From assembly GCF_020283565.1 (NCBI RefSeq), contig NC_060060.1, positions 5,394,001 through 5,458,000 on the forward strand: a stretch of DNA of 64,000 bases, read 5' to 3'. Of this stretch, positions 54,986-64,000 are shown piece after piece. The notes under the pieces are model-generated. The model had not been told where the DNA came from. It saw only the letters and a list, made by a program, of their open reading frames with translations, and made no database searches. The stretch is from Trifolium pratense. Its lineage: Eukaryota > Streptophyta > Magnoliopsida > Fabales > Fabaceae. The translations under genes were made by a program, and so were the position numbers. Position 1 is the stretch's first letter; every line of letters begins with the position of its first letter.

Positions 54986-55473
54986 TTACAAGGTTGAATT
55001 CGGACTTAGAACATTCAGTTAAACTGAAAGAAACAACTTTAAATATAAATGAAAAGCTTCTTTCAACTTAACTAAAAGTTTTGAGTTGGAATTCATTTTT
55101 CAATTGTCTCAAATGGATTTGAATCATATTCGTTTCAAATCCAAAGTAAGTTTTTTTGAGTGAGTTAGTAACTCTTAAACTAAATGCAAATAAAAAAAGC
55201 AGTGGACATTTATCATCTAAACTCTGAAGTCCAACATTTGATCATTAATAAATTTTTTTTTGAAAGAACATTGGATCATTAATATAAAGGACAACATATG
55301 ATTATTTTGAAAATCACAAATACACCAAAAACATGAATACATACACATAAATGTGTAGGTGTAAACACAAATACACCATAAAATTATTTAAAAAATTCAA
55401 ATACAGCACATAAATAAGTTCAAAAACTAAAATGGATAATCAAGGGAAAATAATATATCTTAAGTAAAATCGA

Positions 55474-58400
55474 TTAATGAGGAACACGAAAGTAAATTGG
55501 AATAGGGTTATGTTTGTTAGGGGCTGAGTCCCAAACAGAAAAAGCACTTGAAGAGTTCAACCACTTATGTGTCATTTCTGGATAGTGACGATCAATTACA
55601 TCTTTTAAGCTTTCAGTTGTGTTCACCCATTCCAACCCCTTTTTAGTGTATGTCTCCTCATTGAAATTACTTGTGAAAAATCTATCACCCTCTAGCCTCC
55701 TGCAAGATGTGTGAAAGGTTAATCCAATTCATTATATGTATTTTATTTACTAAAACATTTCAAAAATTAGAATTTAATATTATACTCCGACAAATAAATA
55801 AGTTTTATATAAACAAAACATCAATCTTATTAGATTTTTGCATTTTACCATGTCATAATAAGTTATATCTTTGGTACTATATATAAAATAATTACATATG
55901 AACAAAAGGTAAATGGACAACAAATTGCTCCACTAAGAATTCATAATATAAAAATTATGCATGTTTTTTTGAAGAAGCTAAATTAGCCCACCCAAATTAA
56001 TATCAGAGAGAATCGAACTCAGACCTCAAGAGGAGCACACTCTCAGGTCCCAAGCCAATACTAATGCACCAACCAAGTGAGTTAAAAAAAAATTATGCAT
56101 GTTGAATGACTTCAATCATGTTTCACTATAATATATTAGTGCAATATTACTACTTATTAAAATGTACACACAAATTAATATCTACATGATAATTAATATA
56201 TGATTATATATTTCTAATAGTATAGAAAAGGTATAAACTTCAATAAAATAAAATTTTAATTGTTTTTACCTAGATGCCATGAGAAGGAATATTGTAAAAG
56301 CTGTCTCACTAATTGCAAAGCCCTTTATCTTCTTCTCTGCCAAGAGACCTACTAGTACATCAAGTTCCTCAACATCATCACCATATACATCTTCCAATAC
56401 TTTAATAACTTCCTTATCATTTGTAAGATCTTCCCATTTAGAGATAGGTATCAACAATAGTCCTCTCCTGAATTGGTTATACCTAGCTACACTCCTCTCT
56501 CTATCCCTGTAAACTGTACAATTAATTAGATTAAATTACAATGTAGTTCCATGTCATTTACACATAAAATAAGAATGTCTTAATATTTAAAATATTACTC
56601 AAAAGAATCTAATATATCTGGTCCTAATTATGGACTAGATACAATTAGATTTTCAATGAATCTAAAAAATAAATATTCTCTTATATTTAGGATTAGAGAG
56701 AATAGTTCATATATCTTACTTTCAAGAGCAGCTAAATCCACATGATCAGATCTTTCTGTTCCATCTAAGTTATGTGGTACAAGGTCTCTAAGCCATGATG
56801 GATAGTTCCAAAGTTCTAGGGCTCCACAAGCTTGGTGACCCATTGATACCAATTGCTTTGCAACTCCTATCTCCAACAAAGTCTTTTCTCCTTTTAGTCC
56901 AATTAAATCATTCATAGGAATCCTATATAATACCAAAAGAGAGATTTTTAAAAAATTTGCAAGTACAAATATTATATTTTATCAACAATAAATAAGTATA
57001 TAATTTCTAATAACATACTCATACACCCCATAACTAATAGAGCAAAGATAATAATTAGTTATGGGATGTACAAGCTAGTATTTTTTTTTTCATACTCTTT
57101 GATTAATGGTGGAGACTTGTTTTGTCCTGGAGAGGCAGATATATCTCTCAAATGGAGGGAATCAGGAAGAAGTGGATGCATTCTATAGACAGTAGCAAAT
57201 TCTTCGGTTAAAGAGTATGGAACACCATGATTTTCTGCTTTCTTCATGCCCACAAATCCACCCAAGATGGCATTTCCAACATGTCCAAATGTGTCCTTGA
57301 ATTTCTTTCCCAATAATCCATACCTAAAAAAGTTATAACAAATATATTATATATGTAAGATAATTAAACATGAACAAAAGTTAAATAGATAACAAGTTAC
57401 GTCACTAGATAATTATTCAATTTGATATATATAATAATTGCATCCGCATTCAGTGATGTGTTGTTACCAATTGGCTCGCATGCCCGCAAGCAAAGTGTCG
57501 GTTTTAAGAAGCTCCACAGTCCAATCTATGGTGTGAATCTTTGCAATCACAGCTGAAGTTACCAATCTAGCATGGCGATAAAGTTCTTCATCTTCCAAGT
57601 CATGATGTTGTTTCTAATAAAGTACAATATTAAAAATATGTTAGTTTTTTCCTTTATTAGGATTAAGTCTACTTTATTTACTTTTTTGTCGTTCATAGAA
57701 AAATATTTACATGAATAAAAGTAGTTATTAGAATTTTAAATTAAGTAATCTGTATAAATCATATAATTAAAAGGGAGAAATTAATGTCCTCATGAACTTA
57801 GCTCAATTGATAATTAGAACATTGCATTATATATGAAGAGGTCGAGATTCGAACTCTGGACATTCTACTTAAAAAGTGAGAAATTAATAAAAATATGTAT
57901 ATATAAATTTAAGAAAGGAAATAGTAATTAGCTAAGTTGATCAATTCATTTCAATGTATATAGTATATACCTTAAGAGCATCACAAACAGCATTGTGTTC
58001 TAGAACAAAAAGGGTCTGCAGAGTAGTGACACCAGCCCAACTATTGCGAATATCACCTGAAATTGCTGTACCATCCTCATTATGTAGAAGATGTCCTTCC
58101 TTTGATATTTTGATCTTTCCATCTTTAAAAGTTCTCACTTTGTTCAAAACTTCTTGATTGCTTCCATATATCACACTTCCATCCCTTTTATTATATGCAC
58201 ATAAATCAATTTAAAAGGTCTTAATAATTTGACAATATGTATATATAAGAAAAATAGTTAACAATATTTGATTCCAAAAATATGAAGGAAAAAAAAATTC
58301 AAATATCATAGAAGCCAGTTGGAATTTCCTTTGTCTTTAAGAACTTGAATGATAAATAGAAAGTTTTTTTTTTTTTTTTTTGCCGGTATTTAGCCATTAA

Positions 58401-60741
58401 ACCGTCTAATCTAATTCAGATGTCAGTTCTGACATCAAATGATTTCAACCTCCTCTTTATTGCAGTTGAGGGAGAATCGAACTGTGACCCTTACTACCAA
58501 ATTTAATGGCAATTACTACTCGACCAACTAATAATCGGTTAAATAGAAAGATTCTTACCACCAAGGTGTACGGATGTTTGCATGTCCAGTCTTAATATCA
58601 TAGAAGCCAGTGGGAATTTCCTTTGTCTTTAGGAACTTGAATGATTTTAGAGGACATTGACTTGCAACTTCTCGTGGTGCCGTGAGTTCAACCTATATGC
58701 AACATAATAACATTTATTTCTAATATGTTCATCTTTTTTATATAAATTTTTTAAATTGTTCTTGAACATTAATAATAACTCAAACAATAATATGTTAGTT
58801 ATACATGTTTTTTCAATAAATTTATCACTCCTATTTTGGACCAAAATTGACTTTTGACTTATGTAAGTTGTAAATAAATGATTAAAAAACCAAAGATGTA
58901 ACGTGTAAAATTGGGACACTAACATTTTTTTTAGTAAAAATTGAGCCACTTATAATATTATATTGAATATTCAAATCTAGCTACTTGAATATTTTAATAT
59001 TCATATCTACAGACTACATCAATATCTTTTATTGTTGAAGGAATCTACATCAATCTTATATAGAAATGATTATGAAAGTAAATATCTTAATCTAATATCA
59101 TATAAAACAATTTCTATGATTGAGGTTGTTAACAAAAGACGAGTATATAAATAGAAAAGACAAAGGAGGCTAAGCTAGACTAATTATATAGTGGTCATTA
59201 ATAAAAATAATTGATGTATAATATACATCAGATACATCAATTATATCAATTATTTAATGAAGTTAAAAAGTTAAATGTTTTTTTTTATAGAAAGTACAAG
59301 AGATAATAGTATAATTTTTAGTCTATGAAACCAATTCATACCTGATTGGTGTCTTCCAAATGATCTATCCAATCATGTATCATAAATTGAATCCAAGATG
59401 CTGCAATTACATTAAATTGCTTCCCAGTGTCCTTGTATGTTTTTCTCTCCAGAAGTTTGGTGGCTACCACCAACGGATCCGGCTTCAACAACTGCACACA
59501 ATATTTAACTATATATTGAGATTTGCTTACTCTGTGACACTTTATAAGGAAAATTATATTTTTTAGATTTATTGTATATTTAATGTGTTTGGTCGATATT
59601 ATAGACCAGATCGATGCATTATATATAATGAATATAAAAAGTATAATTTTGAATATAAAAAAAAAAAAGGGATATAAACCTTATTTTTCTGATCCACAGG
59701 GAGAATGTTTCTTCCAAAGAAAGATCCTTGACTTCCAGCACCATCATTAAAAGGATCATTATATCTTCCATCAGCTGTTCTATATGGATAATCTGTAGGG
59801 TTTGACCTTACTCCTACAGGTGTTGTCCCAACATTTATGAGATTGTACTCTTGATGAAGATGTCTTCTAATGGCCAAGTAAATTAGGCCCAAGAAAACTG
59901 GCAAACGATGCCATATTCCTAACTTGTCAATGGAGTGTACAATCTATACATGCCATGCAAAAAAAAAAAAAAAAAATCCAACAAAAGAAAATATAATTAG
60001 TGGTCATCATGAGCATATAATAAAGTAAATATAACTAGTGGCCTTTTCGAGCAGATGATTTTTGTAAGATCTCTGCAACCCTTCATAAAAAGTGAATAGA
60101 GTGTTTTTTCAATGATGCTGAGATGTACAAATCAATAAACTATTTCAATTTATAAAAAACAAAGACTAGATATGTAATTAGTTTTTTTTCTTCTTCTTCT
60201 TAAAAGGCTAAAAGAGTACAAAGTGACATCTAAAGCATCTCAACTATATTGAAAACCCGATGAAGCCACCTATGACTGAGCGGCGGAGTGTCGACAGCCT
60301 AGCAGAGCAAGGTTGATTAAAATCGTGCAACCGTCTAAATATGTAATTAGTTAATAGTTTGTTATCAAAATGAAATGATGAGTAAGATAAAGATGAAATG
60401 ACTCGTTTTGTGACTTTACTAAATAGACTTTAAAATATGAACCATCTGATTTTTTATCAATAAAATTTGTTTACAAATCCAATTTCACAACAACAATTAT
60501 GAATGAATAAACAACAAGAATATATATATAATTTCACAACAACAATTTGAATAAACAACAAGAAGAATATATATATATATATATATATATTGTTTTGATG
60601 AAGAAGATTTGTACGTACAAAGAAGAGAAAAGCATCAATGATGGACATTTTGGCAACTGCATCATGGAAATCTTTATGAATGGAATGATGCAAAACTCTT
60701 GAAATAAGAGTTTTAATTGGATCCGTTACTATAGACCACAT
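55474..60741 (-). CDS. Alpha-dioxygenase, copy C
   Basis: Ten exons in transcription order: 60741-60619, 59943-59680, 59491-59342, 58692-58559, 58184-57971, 57613-57468, 57323-57096, 56922-56720, 56513-56270, 55699-55474; 1932 nt, 643 aa, intact. Same family, reaction and conserved residues as copy A (HDWIDHLEDT, YRMHPLLPD). It differs from B at only 2 of 75 residues in exon 7 and is the product of the more recent duplication. It ends in RVPH instead of the RVPN of A and B, and reads DTNQ where A and B have DTKQ at the exon 3 donor. Five of its nine introns contain visible insertions: SINEs in introns 4, 5 and 9, a LINE-like tail in intron 1 and a MITE in intron 8. Intron 4 also holds a partial copy of exon 4. 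Confidence 0.94.
55950..56102 (-). mobile_element. SINE in DOX-C intron 9 with 16-bp duplication
   Basis: The body 55966-56086 has a minus-strand A-box-like 'ttggtgcattagtattggct', B box GAGTTCGATTC and 'ttgggtgggctaattt'. The flanks are aaaaattatgcatgtt at 55950-55965 and 56087-56102. It is a shortened member of the 2872-3085 family. Confidence 0.85.
56590..56702. mobile_element. MITE in DOX-C intron 8
   Basis: The inverse pair 'tatctggtcctaattatgga' / 'ttatatttaggattagagag' with 'agattttcaatgaatctaaa' in between resembles the units at 26200 and 54494. Confidence 0.5.
57775..57888 (+). mobile_element. SINE in DOX-C intron 5 with 11-bp duplication
   Basis: Gagaaattaat lies at 57775-57785 and 57878-57888. 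The body has 'cttagctcaattgataatta' (A box) and GAGATTCGAACTC (B box) and stops soon after, with no long tail. Confidence 0.85.
58302..58352 (-). pseudogene. Partial copy of DOX-C exon 4 within intron 4
   Basis: 58302-58352 repeats the plus-strand sequence of the true exon at about 58595-58645 (atatcatagaagccagtggg onward) with two visible mismatches. It lacks both splice sites and sits between exon 5 and the SINE at 58364. Confidence 0.85.
58354..58550 (-). mobile_element. SINE in DOX-C intron 4 with 10-bp duplication
   Basis: Aaatagaaag lies at 58354-58363 and 58541-58550, only ~8 bp from the exon 4 donor. The minus strand has 'ttggtcgagtagtaattgcc' (A box), CAGTTCGATTCTC (B box) and a poly(A) of ~18. 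It is the 4698-type family. Confidence 0.9.
60170..60352 (-). mobile_element. LINE-like 3' tail in DOX-C intron 1 with target-site duplication
   Basis: Atatgtaattagtt flanks the insert (left from 60170, right from 60339). On the minus strand it ends 'gtactcttttagccttttaa' plus an A/G-rich tail. A retrotransposed 5'-truncated LINE end is inferred; no coding part remains. Confidence 0.65.
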
Positions 60742-60808
60742 GATTTTGCTTGATACAAAGACTAAATTTGATGAAATGTGTGTGTTTGATATGAGAAAAA
60801 CTATACGG

Positions 60809-60816
60809 TATTTATA
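60809..60816 (-). promoter_or_regulatory. TATA box of DOX-C
   Basis: TATAAATA on the minus strand 67-68 bp above the start codon, in the same context as in copies A and B (…ACCGTATAG replaces …ACCCTAAAG). Confidence 0.6.
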
Positions 60817-61104
60817 AACCAAGAATGAGAGTTGACAAGTTTGTCTCTTTCAATTTGGGTCTCCTCTATATGGCAGCTAAGAGGGTGGCCTTTATTTTAT
60901 TATAATTAATTAATACTAGTATTCAATTAATAAATCGTACTAGAGTAATTGAAAATGATCACTAGTATATCTTGTCTTGAATAATTCAACGGTAGAAAAA
61001 TTATTCCTATTTATACAACTACGAGAGGATAACAATGATTTATTTTTTTTTTGTAGTTTTTTTTTGGATATAAACATAGACGAAATAATAAGTTATTGAA
61101 AACT

Positions 61105-61190
61105 CACAAACTCAAAATGAATCGAATGATCGGGATTCGAACTTCGATCATTGCGTTCGACCATGCAATTTCGACATTTATGCCGGTCGA
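61105..61190 (-). mobile_element. Possible SINE fragment
   Basis: 'Gatcgggattcgaacttcga' on the plus strand is an inverse B box, with 'tatgccggtcgaactaaaat' where the A box should be. Borders are not defined. Confidence 0.4.
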
Positions 61191-61207
61191 ACTAAAATTT
61201 CTATATG

Positions 61208-61371
61208 ATGATAATTTGTTTTTTTTTTTGTCAAGTAGTCTAGCGGCTAGAAAATTTACCTTAAAAGTGAATAAGTGAAGTGTTCTGAGTTCGAACTCGG
61301 GATCCTGTACATATAGTGTGATGTCCCTATCAACTGAGCTAAGCTCACATAGACTTATGATAATTTGTTTT
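61208..61371 (-). mobile_element. SINE with 15-bp target-site duplication
   Basis: Atgataatttgtttt at 61208-61222 and 61357-61371. The body 61223-61356 has, on the minus strand, 'gagcttagctcagttgatag' (A box), GAGTTCGAACTC (B box), 'ctagccgctagactacttga' and poly(A). It is a good reference copy for its family. Confidence 0.92.
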
Positions 61372-62635
61372 ATTGGCGGCTTTTGCTAATTTTTAACATG
61401 TGTTGATTTTATATATTTTTTAAAATGTTGCTACTTTCCAAATAAATAACTTTTCTTTATTGCAACTAGTCCTGCCGTGTAGAAACCAAGGTAAGAAAAA
61501 TAGTGTTACGGATTTCATTTTCTATATGTATACAAGTTACTACCAAACAAAATAACTTTTTTTTTTTAATATTAATGAAATTTGGCAGATCAAGATGTTT
61601 AGCACGTGCCCATGTGTGTTTGAGGGTTCAAAAATTAATAAAATCAAGTGTGCTGGACGATAAAATGAGACTTTGAAATTATTTTGGAGGTGTCAATTAG
61701 GAAATTATGTACAAAGCCTTTGAATACTTTTGCATATTAGAAATTGAGTTGCAGATGATACATGAATGTGGGTGGGTTTGGGAGTTGCGAGGATATTTTC
61801 TTTATATAATAAAAAAATAGAAACGTAGTTAACAAAATATATAGAGGATACTCTATTAAAATTTCAGTAATTATTATTTGAAAGTAAAGGGTTATTTTAG
61901 AAATTTTAATATTTATTGTTCGATATATTTGGTCATTAGGTTTGCTGGACTAATATTAGTTCGTACTTCGTTCACGATGCGAGTTTAGTCGGACAAAGTT
62001 GCCCTAAAAAAGAGAGGAGATAATTGCTCATTTTTTAAAATAAGGTGATAAAAATTGCTTAAAACAAAATAAAAGATCAAAATTACATATTTTGTAAAAT
62101 ATAAAGATCAAAACTGCATTTACAAAACTTGTATCCGCGACAGAGATGGAAGATTTGTACAAACATTCATGAAAAATCATATGGCTCAAGCGTCTCGTTT
62201 TATTGTTAGTCCCCAAATTTTTAATGACTGTTGTTCTTGTTTGAACCAATTATTATTAATGAAATGAATTAAACTTATTTGTATATATAAAAAAATAACT
62301 TTTTATTTTTTTTTATGTTTATAAATGTGATCGGAGATTTGCTTATTTAGGAATTGGTGGGTCTAACATTTAGTGAGATTTATTATATCTTGTGGACCCA
62401 CCACCAAGCTTTTCAACTTGTTTTTCTCTATCGTAATTGAAGCTCTTAATTTTTTTTGAAAAATACTAAAACTTCTTATCTGTATTCATCACCTTAAAGA
62501 CTAAAATAGGAAGATCAATGTCATGTTGAAAAATATATGACATGTGAGCGAAATTTCAATATTCTTCAAAAGAGATCAATATGACTTTTGCTATAGATGA
62601 GTAGTGAGCGACATTTCATTATGATTTTTGAATAG
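61372..62635. other. Intergenic DNA, nothing recognised
   Basis: AT-rich sequence with no supported gene, RNA gene or repeat. Confidence 0.5.
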
Positions 62636-62639
62636 TAAT

Positions 62640-62975
62640 AAAGTTCGATCCTTTTTATAAGAAATATTTTATTTTTTAAAATTCATTCAATAATTAATAT
62701 AATTAATATATATATTATAGACTATGAAGCACCGATACTCCTCAGATTAGGCGTGTTCGTGTCAGACGCTATCGGTGTCTGACACCGACACTTATAATTA
62801 CACTAAATTATGACATTTTTCCAAATTTTTATCGGCGTCGACGTGTCAGTGTCTGTGTCGTGTCCGGTGTCCGTGTCTGTGTCTGTGTTTCATAGATTAT
62901 AGATCATATACATTCATTATTCGATGAATCTAAAAAGATAAAGTATCTCTTATAAAAGACCGAAGAGAGTATAGT
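62640..62975. mobile_element. MITE with a second TIR element nested inside
   Basis: The outer ends 'ttcgatcctttttataagaa' and 'tctcttataaaagaccgaag' are mirrored. Inside, at ~62720-62890, is a GC-richer insert with inverse ends (ctatgaagcaccgatac / gtgtctgtgtttcatag) and attatag on both sides as a possible 7-bp duplication. Confidence 0.6.
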
Positions 62976-63044
62976 ATTGTACGAACAAAACATGATACTA
63001 ATAAATGTGGAATATAATAATAACGTGTTTGATGCATATGATAA

Positions 63045-63160
63045 TAATTTTTTTTGTCAAGTAGTCTAAGATTATAATTTTTATTTTTTTTTGTCAAGTA
63101 GTCTCGGTCCTTCATAATACATACAATACTCATATCATCAACTGAGGTATACTCATAGGC
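63045..63160 (-). mobile_element. SINE remnant with duplicated 3' end
   Basis: 'Tttttttgtcaagtagtct' occurs twice (63053 and 63090), followed by 'catcaactgaggtatactca' at the A-box position. It is a decayed member of the 61223 family. Confidence 0.55.
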
Positions 63161-64000
63161 AAAACATTAATCATTTATAACATGTAACATACATGAATTC
63201 TCATTAACAATTTTTTTGGGTACATTTTTCTCATTAAATATTGTATTATATAAAAATATGAAAAATATTAAGGAAGTAATTGTATAAATCATTTTTTAGA
63301 ATTTGTATTTTGACTTTTTAAATATTAAATTTCTTGCTTTAAGACACATATTATTAACATGACTTTAAAAATATTTTAAATTTTTTTTTAAAAAAATCTT
63401 GACAGTACATATTTTCATCAAACTTTTATAAATATCTCATCTAGTGAGGGCACTGGTATCAGTGTGTCGCATGTGGTGTATTTATATATTTCTTCATCGT
63501 TCTCAATCTATCTATATATAGTACAGTACTCTCTACATACATATACAGTCATCAAATTTATTATTTTTCTGAAAGGTCAGCCATCAAATTTGAAAGCCAT
63601 ATGTAAAAGTTTTTTCTTGAATATGTAACCAGTAAAAGACCAGTATGTTTATGGCTAGTGCTATTATGAATCATCTTTATAAGTGGTCTACTATGAATTA
63701 GTGCTTAAAATTTTAACGATTATCGACTATATTTTTAAAGATAAAAAATCATAACTCTCGTAGCTTTTACAGTAAACAATGACATGATTGAAATCAGTGC
63801 AATACAAGTATACATTTTTATTTTTCGTTGTTTTAGTCAAATCAATATCAAATAAATTATTATTTTAATCGTAAAAATGAGAATAATCATTAACTTATAC
63901 TTTCAAACAGCGGTATATATCATCGTTGAAATTTTAAATATTTTCTAAAAATTGATCCACGATGAACCACTTGTAGGAGTCATCCATATTAGAATTACCG
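63161..64000. other. Intergenic DNA to the window end
   Basis: AT-rich. Nothing supported. Confidence 0.5.

Noticed and set aside
1..64000. CRISPR arrays, operons, bacterial promoters or phage genes
   Set aside because: None seen. The spliced genes, SINEs and plant protein families mark this as plant nuclear DNA; the repeats here do not have regular spacers.

Overview
This is nuclear DNA from a plant. It is AT-rich, its genes are split by GT-AG introns, and it is crowded with SINEs, MITEs, Helitron-like ends and LINE tails. The gene set (TRICHOME BIREFRINGENCE-LIKE, plant-type ubiquitin E1, F-box/FBA protein, alpha-dioxygenases) fits a eudicot. My impression of the repeat families and of the E1 protein points to a legume such as Medicago, but that is an inference, not a database match.

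Layout: 1-7.1 kb is intergenic, with a long-TIR MITE at the window edge, a 60-bp minisatellite, SINEs, a small Helitron-like element and a 1.08-kb TIR element ending about 200 bp before the first gene. A three-exon TBL gene (cell-wall polysaccharide O-acetyltransferase family) lies at 7139-10705 (+). A single-exon 2H-phosphoesterase (cyclic phosphodiesterase-like) gene is at 13252-13830 (+), followed by a degenerate tandem array. The first of three alpha-dioxygenase genes (DOX-A) is at 19083-24733 (-). From 24.8 to 31.3 kb there are only transposon remnants and one orphan exon. A seven-exon ubiquitin-activating enzyme E1 gene lies at 31388-36391 (-), then a Ty3/gypsy protease remnant and an F-box gene with a 25-residue glutamate run at 38954-40192 (-). 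From 40.5 to 47 kb there is a Helitron-like element and nested inverted repeats. Two more alpha-dioxygenase genes follow, DOX-B at 47039-51311 (-) and DOX-C at 55474-60741 (-). The rest, to 64 kb, is intergenic.

All three DOX genes resolve into ten exons of identical lengths (123, 264, 150, 134, 214, 146, 228, 203, 244 and 226 nt; 643 aa), with every splice phase consistent and the haem and tyrosyl-radical residues kept. B and C are much closer to each other than to A and share upstream sequence, so the likely history is an old duplication (A versus the B/C ancestor) followed by a recent one. Retroelements have repeatedly landed in their introns, and DOX-C carries a partial copy of its own exon 4 beside one of them.

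No operon-like organisation or obviously new molecular system is visible. The best leads are the DOX cluster, the altered glycine motif in the E1 adenylation domain, the poly-Glu F-box protein, the Helitron-like pair with a microsatellite at one 5' end, and an orphan exon bracketed by direct repeats.
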